A stretch of DNA of 64,000 nucleotides. It comes from Streptomyces roseolilacinus. GTDB taxonomy: Bacteria > Actinomycetota > Actinomycetes > Streptomycetales > Streptomycetaceae. Position 1 is the first letter of the stretch, and the number at the start of each line of letters is the position of its first letter. Under the pieces are notes generated by a model. That model was not told where the DNA came from. It searched no databases and saw only the letters and a list, made by a program, of their open reading frames with translations. Made by a program: the position numbers and the translations under genes. Shown piece after piece: positions 17,708-27,132 of this stretch. The DNA lies in contig NZ_BMSV01000009.1 in NCBI RefSeq assembly GCF_014649335.1, forward strand, positions 62,001 to 126,000, read 5' to 3'.

Positions 17708-17876
17708 GTGGGGGGTTCGAATGACGGTGCGAAGGGGACGCCGGGCACGATAAGTACAAGATCGAGTCAAGCCGGTGTCCTCGCCGCCCCCCTGCGGCCA
17801 TACTGCTGGCCGGACCGCCGCCTCCCGGCATCCCGGGGGCGGGCGGGCCGGTGCCGGAGACCGAGGGGGAGGTCAC

Positions 17877-19277
17877 GTGTCAGACGCGGGGAACGCGCGA
17901 CCCGCACCGGCGGGCGCGCCGGCGCCCGCGGGTGTGCCCGTGCCGCCGCCGGACGGGCACGGCGTCCCGCGCGGCGCCCCCCGGCGAGGGGGGCCGGCCC
18001 GGCTGCGGGCCGCCGCGGCCACGCCGCCCGGCCGGCTGCGGATCCTCGGCGCCGTACTCGCCCTGCTGGTCGTCGCGTTCGGCGCGGTCACCGCCGTGGA
18101 GGTCACCGGCAGGTCGGACGCGGCCGGCGACGTCGTGGGCCGCAGCCAGCCGCTCAGCGCCGACGCCGCGCACATCTACCGCTCCCTCGCCGACGCCGAC
18201 ACGGCCGCCGCCGGCGGGTTCCTCGCCGGGGCGCGGGAGCCGGCCGGCGTCCGGGAGCGGTACGAGGAGGACGTCGCGACCGCCGCCCGCCTGCTGGTGA
18301 AGGCGGCGGCGAACACGGACGGCTCGTCCGCGGCGGCCGCCGAGATCACCACCCTCAACGAAGAACTGCCCCGCTACACCGGCCTCGTCGAGCAGGCGCG
18401 CGCCGCCGACCGGCAGGGCCTCCCCCTCGGCGGTGCCTACCTGCGGTACGCCAACCAGCGGATGACGACCCGGCTGCTGCCCGCCGCCGAGCGGCTGTAC
18501 GAGGCGGAGACGGCGCGGCTCGCCGAGGACGAGGGGGACGCGCGCGCGTGGCCCGTGCTCTCCCTCGCGGCGGGCCTGCTCGTCCTGGCCGCCCTCGTCC
18601 GGGCGCAGTGGCGCGACCACCGGCACACGAACCGGATCCTCAACCCGGGGCTGCTGGCCGCGACGGCCGCGACGGCGGCGGTGCTGCTGTGGCTCGCCGG
18701 GGCCCACACGCTCGCGCGGGCCGGGCTGGGCGACGCCCGCGCCCACGGCCAGGATTCGCTCAAGGTGCTGAACGAGGCCCGGATCGGTTCCCTGAAGGCC
18801 CGCGCGAACGAGAACCTGACCGTCGTGGCACGTGGCGCGGTACTCACCGACGACGGCAGGAGCGACAAGTACGCGACCGAGTACGGTGCGGCCATGGCCG
18901 GACTGGACCGGGCGCTCGCCGAGGCGCGGCGGCTGGCCGACGACGCGGCGGGCGGCGACCCGGTGGCGGACGCCGCCCACTGGACCGCCGAGTGGCGGGA
19001 GCGGCACGCGGAGGCGCGGCGCACGGACGAGGCGGGCGACTACGACGGGGCGCTGAAGCGGGTCATCGGCGGGGAGGCGTCGACGGGCGCCGCGTTCGAC
19101 CGGGTCGACGCGGCGCTGCGGAAGGCCCTGGACCACGAGCAGGAGGAGTTCACCGGCGCCGCCGGACGCGCCCGCGACGCCCTGGCGGGCCTGCCCGCGG
19201 GGGCCGCCGCCCTGGCGGTGCTGGGCGCGGTGGGCGCGGTGGCGGGCGTCAACCGCCGGCTGGCGGAGTACCGGTGA
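17877..19277 (+). CDS. GlnX-like four-helix membrane sensor protein
   Basis: 466 residues from GTG at 17877 with GGGGGAGG 5 nt upstream. After a Pro-rich cytoplasmic tail there are four membrane segments: about 55-78 (ILGAVLALLVVAFGAVTAV), 222-240 (VLSLAAGLLVLAALV), 260-282 (LLAATAATAAVLLWLAGA) and the C-terminal 440-460 (GAAALAVLGAVGAVAGV). Between helices 1-2 and 3-4 are two all-helical extracytoplasmic domains resembling chemoreceptor sensor bundles. The same topology and a GlnH/PknG neighbourhood define mycobacterial GlnX, which passes amino-acid signals from GlnH to PknG. The following gene overlaps or closely follows, so this is the operon's first gene. Confidence 0.7.
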   Translation: MSDAGNARPAPAGAPAPAGVPVPPPDGHGVPRGAPRRGGPARLRAAAATPPGRLRILGAVLALLVVAFGAVTAVEVTGRSDAAGDVVGRSQPLSADAAHIYRSLADADTAAAGGFLAGAREPAGVRERYEEDVATAARLLVKAAANTDGSSAAAAEITTLNEELPRYTGLVEQARAADRQGLPLGGAYLRYANQRMTTRLLPAAERLYEAETARLAEDEGDARAWPVLSLAAGLLVLAALVRAQWRDHRHTNRILNPGLLAATAATAAVLLWLAGAHTLARAGLGDARAHGQDSLKVLNEARIGSLKARANENLTVVARGAVLTDDGRSDKYATEYGAAMAGLDRALAEARRLADDAAGGDPVADAAHWTAEWRERHAEARRTDEAGDYDGALKRVIGGEASTGAAFDRVDAALRKALDHEQEEFTGAAGRARDALAGLPAGAAALAVLGAVGAVAGVNRRLAEYR

Positions 19278-19297
19278 CCGGCGGAGGGAGGGGCACG

Positions 19298-20317
19298 GTG
19301 GACGAGCGGGGAACACGCGGCGGCCGGGGCGGGAGGGGCGCCCTGGGCCTCGCCTGCCTGCTGGTGGCCGCCTCGGCCCTCGTACCGCCGCGGCACGGAC
19401 CGGCGCCCGCGCCCGGCGCGGGCCCGGCGCGGGCGCCGGCCGCGGAAGCCGCCGCGGCCGAGGGAGCCGCGGAGGACTGCACGGACCCGGAGGCGTCGCT
19501 GCCGCCGTCCGCCGCGGACGGGCCGACGATCGCCGCGATCAGGGCGCGCGGGAAGCTCGTCGTCGGCGTCGACCAGAACAGCTACCGCTGGGGCTACCGG
19601 AACCCCGCCACGGGCACCCTGGAGGGCTTCGACATCGACCTGGCGCGGGCGGTCGCCGCGGACATCCTCGGCAGCCCCGACGCGGTGATCCTGCGCGCCG
19701 TGCCCACCAACCAGCGCATCGCCGCGCTGGAGGGCCGCAAGGTCGACCTGGTCGTCCGCACGATGACGATCAACTGCGCCCGGATCAGGCAGGTCGCCTT
19801 CTCCACCGCCTACTTCGAGACCGGCCAGCAGGTCCTCGCCGCCAAGGACTCCCCGATCACCGGGTACGACACGTCCCTGGCCGGCAAGCGCGTCTGCTCG
19901 GCCGAGGGGTCCACGGCGTACGAGGCGCTGGAGCGCCGGTCGTACGGCGCGATCCACCGCGACGAGCACGACGGCACCCCGCGCGACGCCGACCGGTACA
20001 CCGTGCCGAACCAGCTGGACTGCCTGGTGCGGCTGCAGGCGGGCGAGGTCGACGCGGTCGTCACCGACAGCGCCCTCGCCGCCGGCCAGGCCGCGCAGGA
20101 CCCGGCCGTGGAGCTCAAAGGCACCCCGTTCACGACCGAGTACTACGGCGTGGCCGCCCGGTTGGGCCACGACGACCTGGTGCGCCGCGTCAACCACGTG
20201 CTCGTGGCGTACCGTGCCGGGCCGTGGGCACGTGCGTACGAGAAGTGGCTCAAGGCGGACCTGCCCGGCATATCCGGGCCGCCCGCGCCCCTGTACCGGA
20301 CGGAAGCGTCCTCCTGA
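19298..20317 (+). CDS. GlnH-like amino-acid-binding extracytoplasmic protein
   Basis: 339 residues from GTG at 19298, which follows GGAGGGAGGGG; an upstream GTG at 19274 overlapping the previous stop is possible. An N-terminal export segment (ALGLACLLVAASALV) is followed by an Ala/Pro linker and a family-3 solute-binding domain: GKLVVGVDQNSYRWGYRN, LEGFDIDLARAVAADIL, VDLVVRTMTINCARI, VDAVVTDSALAAGQ. There is no good lipobox. No permease or ATPase is nearby, so it is more likely a signalling receptor for amino acids (as mycobacterial GlnH with GlnX and PknG) than a transporter component. Confidence 0.78.
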   Translation: MDERGTRGGRGGRGALGLACLLVAASALVPPRHGPAPAPGAGPARAPAAEAAAAEGAAEDCTDPEASLPPSAADGPTIAAIRARGKLVVGVDQNSYRWGYRNPATGTLEGFDIDLARAVAADILGSPDAVILRAVPTNQRIAALEGRKVDLVVRTMTINCARIRQVAFSTAYFETGQQVLAAKDSPITGYDTSLAGKRVCSAEGSTAYEALERRSYGAIHRDEHDGTPRDADRYTVPNQLDCLVRLQAGEVDAVVTDSALAAGQAAQDPAVELKGTPFTTEYYGVAARLGHDDLVRRVNHVLVAYRAGPWARAYEKWLKADLPGISGPPAPLYRTEASS

Positions 20318-20333
20318 GAGCGAGAGGTGATCG

Positions 20334-21617
20334 ATGGCCGTCACGGGTCCCCCCGGTCCGGTGATGGACCGGGACGAGGTGGACCGTGCGCTGGCACGCC
20401 TCGGCGCGGAGCACAAGGCGGTCGAGGACTCGCTGCTCGCGCTGCAGGACCACGCGGGCCGCAGGCTGCTCGAAGGGGCCGCGCTGACCGGGACGACCCA
20501 GGAGCGCTGGGCCGCGACCGAGCGGACGATCGCGCTGCTGTGGGCGTGCTTCGACGCGTACACGGACGCGCTGCGCGCCGCCCGCGAGGTGCGCGCCCGG
20601 CGCCGCTGGCCGGGGTCCGAGGAGCTGGCGGAGCTGACGGAGCGGCTGTGCGGCGAGAGCGTCGTCGTACCGGACGCGTCGGCGCACGGGGCGCCGCCGG
20701 GGTCCTCCGGGGGCGCGCCGGCGGAGCGGTTCACGCTGGAGGGCCTGGTCGCGCGGATGAACGAGCTGTACGCGCGGTCCCTGGACGTCGTCGTGTCGGC
20801 GGACGCCGTCTGGTCGGCGCTGCCCGCCCGGATAGACCTGCTCGCGGCGGAGCTGCACCGGACGCGGTCGCTGGCGCGTTCCGTCGGCGTACGGCCCGGG
20901 GAGCACCCGGCGGGGGACGACCTGGAGGCCATCACGGAGGAGCTGACCTCGCTGCGCGCGCAGGTCGTCAGCGACCCGCTGGCGTTCTGGCGGCCGGCCC
21001 CGGGCAGTTCGGCGCCCGGCGTCGGGCGGCCGGACACGGACCGGTACGACCGGGCCGCGCGGGCGTTGGAGGACGTGCGCCGGGAGATCGAGGCGGTCCT
21101 CCAGGTGCGGCAGGACTCCGAGTCGCGGCTGCTGCGGCTGCGGGACCTGCTGTCGCGGGCGGACCGCACCCTCGCCGAGGCCCGCACCGCGCGCGTCGAG
21201 GTCCTGTCGAAGATCGCCGCGTCGGAGGTGCCGGCGGTGAGCGGGCCGCCGACCGCGCTGCACGAGCGGCTGGCGACCGCCGCCGACCACCGGCGGCACG
21301 CCCGGTGGCACCGGCTGTCCCCGCTGCTGGAGGCGCTGGAGCGGGAGGCCGAGGAGGAGCTGCTGCGGGCCCGCGAGTCGCTGGCCGCGGTGACCGCGCC
21401 GCTCGCCGTCCGCGCCGAACTGCGCGGGCGCCTCGACGCGTACCGGGCGAAGACGGCGCGGTACGGGCTGGCGGACGACCCGGTCCTGAGCGAGCGGTAC
21501 GACGCGGCGCGCCGCATGCTGTGGAGCGCCCCGTGCGACCTGCGCGCCGCCGAGCAGGCCGTCCTGCGCTACCAGCGGGCGGCGAGCGAGGTCCTGTCGG
21601 CCGGGGGGCACGGATGA
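20334..21617 (+). CDS. Unknown cytoplasmic alpha-helical protein of the PknG cluster
   Basis: 427 residues, no signal peptide or membrane helix. It is rich in Arg, Glu, Leu and Ala with long amphipathic helices and probable coiled coils (about 235-290, DVRREIEAVLQVRQDSESRL, and 315-365, LLEALEREAEEELLRARESL). I do not recognise a family. Its stop overlaps the kinase ATG (ATGA), so it is translationally coupled to it. The position between sensor genes and kinase suggests an adaptor, scaffold or substrate. ATG at 20334 is 16 bp past glnH; ATG at 20364 is an alternative. Confidence 0.6.
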   Translation: MAVTGPPGPVMDRDEVDRALARLGAEHKAVEDSLLALQDHAGRRLLEGAALTGTTQERWAATERTIALLWACFDAYTDALRAAREVRARRRWPGSEELAELTERLCGESVVVPDASAHGAPPGSSGGAPAERFTLEGLVARMNELYARSLDVVVSADAVWSALPARIDLLAAELHRTRSLARSVGVRPGEHPAGDDLEAITEELTSLRAQVVSDPLAFWRPAPGSSAPGVGRPDTDRYDRAARALEDVRREIEAVLQVRQDSESRLLRLRDLLSRADRTLAEARTARVEVLSKIAASEVPAVSGPPTALHERLATAADHRRHARWHRLSPLLEALEREAEEELLRARESLAAVTAPLAVRAELRGRLDAYRAKTARYGLADDPVLSERYDAARRMLWSAPCDLRAAEQAVLRYQRAASEVLSAGGHG

Positions 21618-24112
21618 GGACGTGCCAGCGCCCGGAGTGCGGCGGCGCCTACGAGGACGTGGGCGGCGGCGAGCTGTACTGCGACACGTGCGGCCTGGCC
21701 CCGGTCGTCGCCCCGGACGGCGCGGTGTCGTCGCCACCGACGGGCGTGGTGGGCGGCGGGCGGCCGGCGGCGGGTCCCGGCGCGGCGGCGGGGGCGTCGT
21801 CCGGTGCGGCGCCGGGGCCGGGGGCCGCGCGCCCGTCGGGCCCTTCCGCCCGCTCGTCGGGCTCGTCGGGCTCGCGCCGGTCGGTGTCCGGGCGGCTGTC
21901 GCAGGACCTGTCGGGCCCGGCGACGGCACGGTTCGTGTCGGTGCGCAGCTCCGGTTCCTCCAGCGGCCGTTCGACGCGCGGGCGGCTGGGCGCGGGCCTG
22001 GTGGCGGTACCGGCCGTGCCGCGGCCCGATCCGCGGTCGGCGGTGATGGAGCGCCCGGAGGTGCCCGAGCGGCGGCGGTTCTGCTCCCGTTCCGACTGCG
22101 GCGCGCCGGTCGGCCGGGCCCGCGGCGAGCGGCCGGGCCGTACGGAGGGGTTCTGCACCCGGTGCGGCCACCCGTACTCGTTCGTGCCGAAGCTGCGGGC
22201 CGGTGACGTGGTGCACGGCCAGTACGAGGTGGCGGGCTGCCTCGCGCACGGCGGGCTCGGCTGGGTCTACCTCGCCGTGGACCGGGCGGTCTCCGACCGG
22301 TGGGTGGTCCTCAAGGGCCTGCTGGACACCGGCGACCAGGACGCGATGGCGGCGGCGATCTCGGAGCGGCGGTTCCTCGCCGAGATCGAGCACGCCAACA
22401 TCGTCCGCATCTACAACTTCGTGGAGCACCTCGACCAGCGGACGGGTTCGCTGGACGGGTACATCGTCATGGAGTACGTCGGCGGCAAGTCCCTGAAGGA
22501 GATCGCGAACGAGCGGCGCGGACCGGACGGGCGGCGCGACCCGCTGCCGGTCGAGCAGGCGTGCGCGTACGGCATCGAGGCGCTGGAGGCGCTGGGCCAC
22601 CTGCACGGCCGGAACCTGCTGTACTGCGACTTCAAGGTCGACAACGCCATCCAGAGCGAGGACCAGCTGAAGCTGATCGACATGGGCGCGGTGCGGCGGG
22701 CGGACGACCACGAGTCGGCCGTCTACGGCACGGTCGGCTACCAGGCGCCCGAGGTCGCCGGGACGGGCCCGTCGGTCGCGTCGGACCTGTACACGGTGGC
22801 GCGGACGCTGGCGGTGCTGACCTTCGACTTCCAGGGCTACACGAACGTGTTCGCGCACGAGCTGCCGGACCCGGAGCACATCGGGGTGTTCCGGCGGTAC
22901 GAGTCGTTCCACCGGCTGCTGGTCCGGGCGACCGACCCGGACCCGGCGCGGCGGTTCGCGTCCGCGCAGGAGATGGCGGAGCAGCTGACGGGCGTCCTGC
23001 GGGAGGTCGTCGCCCTCCGGACGGGCACGCCGAAGCCGGCCCTGTCGACCCTGTTCGGCCCGGAACCGCGGGTGGCGGACACGGTCCTGTTCACCGAGCC
23101 GGGCGGGGAGGTCTCCCTCCTGGGCGCGCGTACGCGGCGCCGGGCGGGGCGCGCCCCCGCGGCGGCCCCCGGGCCGGTGCCGCCGTTGCTCGCCGTGCCG
23201 GACGTGCGGGGCGCGGCGCTCGCGCTGCCCGTCCCCCACGTCGATCCGGACGACCCGAACGCCGCGTTCCTGGCCGGGCTCGCGGCGTCCGGCCCGGCCG
23301 AGCTGGTGGCCGCCCTGCGCGCCGCCCCGGCCGGCTCGACCGAGCTGCGGCTGCGGGAGCTGCGGGCCCTGCTGGAGCTGGGCGACGCGCCGGCCGCCGC
23401 ACGCCTGCTGGACGCGCTGGAGGAGTCGCACCCGGACGACTGGCGGGTGGTCTGGTACCGCGGCGTCGTCTCGCTGGCGGCCGGCGACCACGTCGCGGCC
23501 ACGCCGGCGTTCGACGCGGTGTACGACGCGTTCCCCGGCGAACCGGCGCCCAAGCTGGCGCTGGGCGCCTGCGCCGAGGCGCTCGGCCGGCTGGACGACG
23601 CCGCCGCGTACTACCGCCTGGTGTGGGCGACGGACCCGAGCCACGTGGGCGCGGCGTTCGGCCTGGCCCGCGTCCGGCTGGCGGCGGGCGACCGGGAGGC
23701 GGCGGTGCGTACGCTGGAGTCCGTGCCCGAGTCGTCGATCCACTACGTCGCGGCGCGGGTCGCGGCGGTACGGGCGCGGCTGCGCCGGCGGGACCCGCAG
23801 GAACCGCTGCGGGACGACCTGTACGCGGCGGCGCGCCAGGTGACGGCGCTCGACGCCCTCGGGCTCGACCCGGTGCGGCGCGAACGGCTGTCGGCGGAGG
23901 TACTGGGCCTGGCCCTCGACTGGTGGCTCTCGGGGCGGCCGGGCGGCCCGTCCCCGGACCACGGGCTGCTCGGCAGTGAACTTCACGAACGCGGGCTGCG
24001 GTTCGGCCTGGAGCGTTCGTACCGGGTGCTCGCCCGGCTCGCCCAGCGGGGCGAGGAAAGGATCGAACTGGTGGAACGGGCCAACCGGTTCCGCCCCCGG
24101 ACGTGGGTGTGA
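21614..24112 (+). CDS. PknG-type serine/threonine protein kinase with zinc ribbons and TPR domain
   Basis: 832 residues. An N-terminal zinc ribbon (C4, C9, C23, C26) precedes a Ser/Gly/Pro-rich linker. A second, rubredoxin-like ribbon (CSRSDC near 156, CTRC near 181) comes directly before the kinase domain, as in mycobacterial PknG. Kinase domain about 196-470: loop LAHGGLGWVYLA, ATP lysine in WVVLKGL, catalytic segment YCDFKVDN (not HRD), DMG in place of DFG, and GYQAPEV. A C-terminal TPR-like region runs about 555-820. PknG in mycobacteria phosphorylates an FHA regulator of 2-oxoglutarate dehydrogenase in response to amino acids via GlnH/GlnX; the homologous genes are adjacent here. Confidence 0.88.
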   Translation: MRTCQRPECGGAYEDVGGGELYCDTCGLAPVVAPDGAVSSPPTGVVGGGRPAAGPGAAAGASSGAAPGPGAARPSGPSARSSGSSGSRRSVSGRLSQDLSGPATARFVSVRSSGSSSGRSTRGRLGAGLVAVPAVPRPDPRSAVMERPEVPERRRFCSRSDCGAPVGRARGERPGRTEGFCTRCGHPYSFVPKLRAGDVVHGQYEVAGCLAHGGLGWVYLAVDRAVSDRWVVLKGLLDTGDQDAMAAAISERRFLAEIEHANIVRIYNFVEHLDQRTGSLDGYIVMEYVGGKSLKEIANERRGPDGRRDPLPVEQACAYGIEALEALGHLHGRNLLYCDFKVDNAIQSEDQLKLIDMGAVRRADDHESAVYGTVGYQAPEVAGTGPSVASDLYTVARTLAVLTFDFQGYTNVFAHELPDPEHIGVFRRYESFHRLLVRATDPDPARRFASAQEMAEQLTGVLREVVALRTGTPKPALSTLFGPEPRVADTVLFTEPGGEVSLLGARTRRRAGRAPAAAPGPVPPLLAVPDVRGAALALPVPHVDPDDPNAAFLAGLAASGPAELVAALRAAPAGSTELRLRELRALLELGDAPAAARLLDALEESHPDDWRVVWYRGVVSLAAGDHVAATPAFDAVYDAFPGEPAPKLALGACAEALGRLDDAAAYYRLVWATDPSHVGAAFGLARVRLAAGDREAAVRTLESVPESSIHYVAARVAAVRARLRRRDPQEPLRDDLYAAARQVTALDALGLDPVRRERLSAEVLGLALDWWLSGRPGGPSPDHGLLGSELHERGLRFGLERSYRVLARLAQRGEERIELVERANRFRPRTWV

Positions 24113-24115
24113 GCG

Positions 24116-25573
24116 ATGTCGCAGACTCATCAACTGTCGGCCTGCCCGGGCTGCTCGGAGCCGTTGGAGTCGGGTGACCGGTTCTGCGGGGCGTGCGGGT
24201 ACGACCTGTCGGCCGTACCGGAACCCCCCCTGGACCACCCCACGGTGGTCCTGGCCACCCCTCCGCCCGCGCCTCCGGCACCGCCCGTGCCCCCGGCGGG
24301 CCCCGTGCCCCCGGGCGCGCCCGCGCCCGCGCCGGCCGGGCCCCCCGCGCAGCCCGTACCGCCGCCACCGCCCCCGCCGCCGCCCGCGGCCCCCAGCGGG
24401 CCGGCGGCGCACCCGTCGCACCCGGTGGCGGCCCCGGTGCCGCCGCCCCCACCCGCACCCGCGCCGACGAGCCCGCCGCCGCCCGCCGGGCCACCGGCCC
24501 CTCCGGCGGTCCCCTCCGTCCCGGCGGCCTCCGGGACCCCGGCGGCCCCGGAGCCGTCCGTGCGGCACGACGACCCGCACGGGGACTTCGAACTCGCGGC
24601 GCCCGACCCCCGGGCCGCCCGCCGCCCCGCCGCCGGCCACGCCCCCTGCGTGGCCTGCCGGGCCGGGCGGGTCTCGGCGGACGGGTACTGCGAGAACTGC
24701 GGACACAAACAGCCACGGGAGCGGGACCACATGGAACAGGAGAGGGGGCGCGCCGTCGCCGCCGTCAGCGACCGGGGGCTGCGGCACCACCGCAACGAGG
24801 ACGCGTTCGCCGTGTCGACCGCCGCCCTCCCCGACGGTTCGACCGCCGTCGTCGCGATCGTCTGCGACGGGGTGTCCTCCGCGTCCCGCCCCGACGACGC
24901 CTCGGCCGCCGCCGCCCGCGCCGCCGACGCCTCCCTGCGGGCCGCCCTCCCCCTGGGCACCGACCCCCGGCAGGCGATGCACGACGCCATCGTCGCCGCG
25001 TCCGACGCCGTCAACGCCCTCGCCGACGAGCCCCCCGGCGACGGCTCCGGCGGTTTCGGGCACGACGCGCACCGCCACCGCAACGCCCCCGCCTGCACCC
25101 TGGTGGGCGCCGTCGCCGCGCACGGCCACCTCGTCGTCGGCTGGGTCGGCGACAGCCGCGCCTACTGGGTGCCCGACGACCGGGCGACCCCGGCGGCCCG
25201 GCTCACCGAGGACGACTCGTGGGCTGCCCAGATGGTCGCGGCGGGCCTGATGGGCGAGGCCGAGGCGTACGCGGACGAACGCGCCCACGCCATCACCGGC
25301 TGGCTCGGCGCCGACGCGTACGAACTGGAGCCGCACACCGCCGTGTTCCGGCCGGACCGCCCCGGCGTGGTCGTCGTCTGCACGGACGGCCTGTGGAACT
25401 ACGCCGAGTCCGCCGGCGACATGGCCCGCGTCCTCCCCGCCGACGCCGCCGAGCACCCCCTGCACTGCGCGCGCGTCCTGGTCGGGCACGCCCTCGACGG
25501 CGGCGGCCACGACAACGTAACGGTGGCGGTGGTGCCGTTCGCCGCGCCGGAGCCGGGGGCAGTATCGGCCTGA
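24116..25573 (+). CDS. PP2C-family serine/threonine phosphatase with zinc ribbons
   Basis: 485 residues, starting 3 bp after the kinase. N-terminal zinc ribbon C10, C13, C24, C27; a long Pro/Ala linker (about 40-150); a second ribbon CVAC...CENC (about 180-200); then a PP2C domain from about 215 with SDRGLRHHRNEDAF, VCDGVSS, GWVGDSRAYW, CTDGLWNY and GGHDNVTV, which include the metal-binding aspartates. No membrane helix. It should reverse the phosphorylation made by the adjacent PknG-type kinase. Confidence 0.88.
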   Translation: MSQTHQLSACPGCSEPLESGDRFCGACGYDLSAVPEPPLDHPTVVLATPPPAPPAPPVPPAGPVPPGAPAPAPAGPPAQPVPPPPPPPPPAAPSGPAAHPSHPVAAPVPPPPPAPAPTSPPPPAGPPAPPAVPSVPAASGTPAAPEPSVRHDDPHGDFELAAPDPRAARRPAAGHAPCVACRAGRVSADGYCENCGHKQPRERDHMEQERGRAVAAVSDRGLRHHRNEDAFAVSTAALPDGSTAVVAIVCDGVSSASRPDDASAAAARAADASLRAALPLGTDPRQAMHDAIVAASDAVNALADEPPGDGSGGFGHDAHRHRNAPACTLVGAVAAHGHLVVGWVGDSRAYWVPDDRATPAARLTEDDSWAAQMVAAGLMGEAEAYADERAHAITGWLGADAYELEPHTAVFRPDRPGVVVVCTDGLWNYAESAGDMARVLPADAAEHPLHCARVLVGHALDGGGHDNVTVAVVPFAAPEPGAVSA

Positions 25574-25641
25574 CCGGGGGTGCGAGCCGGCTTCCGTCCG
25601 TCCGTTGTGTGGAGCACCAAGGAGCCCCAGGAGACGACCCG

Positions 25642-27087
25642 ATGGCGAACTTCTCCAAGTCCAGCGTGCCGCGGTTCTCGGTGGAGGTGTACCAGAACGA
25701 GTACCTGCCGGAGGGCGGGAGCGAGGTGCACGCCGTCGTGACGGTCGGCGCCACGGGCGGGGGTACGACGGGCGGGGTGCCGCTGCCCGCGGCGGCCCGG
25801 CGGTCACCGCACCGGCGGAGCCCGGCGCAAGGCGACGCGGCGCACGACCAGCGGGCACAAGGCGACGGCGCGGCCGACGCGGCGGACGGACCGGGGCGCG
25901 GCACCGCCGTCGTCCTGATGGTCGACTGCTCCGGCTCCATGGAGTACCCGCCGACGAAGATGCGCCACGCCCGCGACGCCACCGCCGCCGCGATCGACAC
26001 CCTCCGCGACGGCGTGCGCTTCGCCGTCGTCGCCGGCACCCACCTCGCCCGGGAGGCGTACCCGGGCGGCGGGCGCCTCGCCACCGCCGGCGCGAGGACG
26101 CGGGCCGAGGCGAAGGAGGCCCTGCGCCGCCTCGCCCCCGGCGGGGGCACCGCCATCGGTACGTGGCTGCGGCTCGCCGACCGGCTGCTCGCGGCCTCCG
26201 GCGCCGCCATCCGCCACGGCGTCCTCCTCACGGACGGGCGCAACGAGCACGAGGCGCCGCAGGACCTGCGGGCGGCGCTCGACGCCTGCGCGGGGCGGTT
26301 CACCTGCGACGCGCGGGGCGTCGGCACCGACTGGGAGGTGGCGGAGGTCACCGGCGTCGCCTCGGCGCTGCTCGGCACGGCCGACATCGTCGCCGACCCG
26401 GCGGGCCTCTCCGCGGACTTCACGCGGATGATGGAGCACGCGATGGGCAAGGAGGTCCCGGACGTCGCGCTGCGGCTGTGGACACCGGTCGGCGCGGAGA
26501 TCGTCTTCGTGAAGCAGGTCGCGCCGGCCGTGGAGGACCTGACGGGCCGCCGCACGGAGGCGGGGCCGCGCGCCGGGGACTACCCGACCGGCTCGTGGGG
26601 CGACGAGTCCCGCGACTACCACCTGTGCGTACGGGTGCCGCCCGCCGGCCTCGGCCAGGAGATGCTCGCCGCCCGCGTGTCCCTGGTCCGGCCCGACCCG
26701 GCCGGGGGGCTGCCCGAGACGCTGGGGCAGGGCCTCGTACGGGCCGTGTGGACGGCCGACACGGCGGCGTCGACCTCCATCAACCCGCAGGTCGCGCACT
26801 ACACGGGCCAGGCCGAACTCGCCCATGTCATCCAGGAGGGGCTGGAAGCGCGCAAGTCGGGCGATCTGTACGGCGCGACGGCCAGACTCGGGCGCGCGGT
26901 GCAGTTGGCGGCCGCCTCGGGGAACACGGATACTGCGAAACTGCTTTCGAAGGTGGTCGACGTCGTCGACGCGGCGACGGGTACTGTGCGGCTGAAGGCC
27001 AAGGTCGCGGACGCGGACGAGATGACGCTCGAGACACGGTCCACGAAGACGGTTCGCGTGAACCGGACGCACATGAAGAAGCCGTGA
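25642..27087 (+). CDS. VWA-domain (TerY-like) protein
   Basis: 481 residues from ATG at 25642 (CCAGGAG upstream). The N-terminal 90 residues are a beta region with a variable Arg/Ala/Asp-rich insert. The VWA domain begins near 88 with an intact MIDAS site: DCSGS (D95, S97, S99), Thr in GGGTAIG (about 170), and Asp in LLTDGRN (about 197). The C-terminal 250 residues include a beta-rich part and a helical region with QAELAHVIQEGLEARKSGD. VWA + PP2C + kinase neighbours resemble the TerY-P triad described by Aravind and colleagues. Likely a metal-dependent protein-binding partner of the kinase/phosphatase pair. Confidence 0.83.
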   Translation: MANFSKSSVPRFSVEVYQNEYLPEGGSEVHAVVTVGATGGGTTGGVPLPAAARRSPHRRSPAQGDAAHDQRAQGDGAADAADGPGRGTAVVLMVDCSGSMEYPPTKMRHARDATAAAIDTLRDGVRFAVVAGTHLAREAYPGGGRLATAGARTRAEAKEALRRLAPGGGTAIGTWLRLADRLLAASGAAIRHGVLLTDGRNEHEAPQDLRAALDACAGRFTCDARGVGTDWEVAEVTGVASALLGTADIVADPAGLSADFTRMMEHAMGKEVPDVALRLWTPVGAEIVFVKQVAPAVEDLTGRRTEAGPRAGDYPTGSWGDESRDYHLCVRVPPAGLGQEMLAARVSLVRPDPAGGLPETLGQGLVRAVWTADTAASTSINPQVAHYTGQAELAHVIQEGLEARKSGDLYGATARLGRAVQLAAASGNTDTAKLLSKVVDVVDAATGTVRLKAKVADADEMTLETRSTKTVRVNRTHMKKP

Positions 27088-27132
27088 CGGCGGCCGCAGC
27101 GGCGGCCGGCGTGGAGAGGGGGAAGGGCCGAG

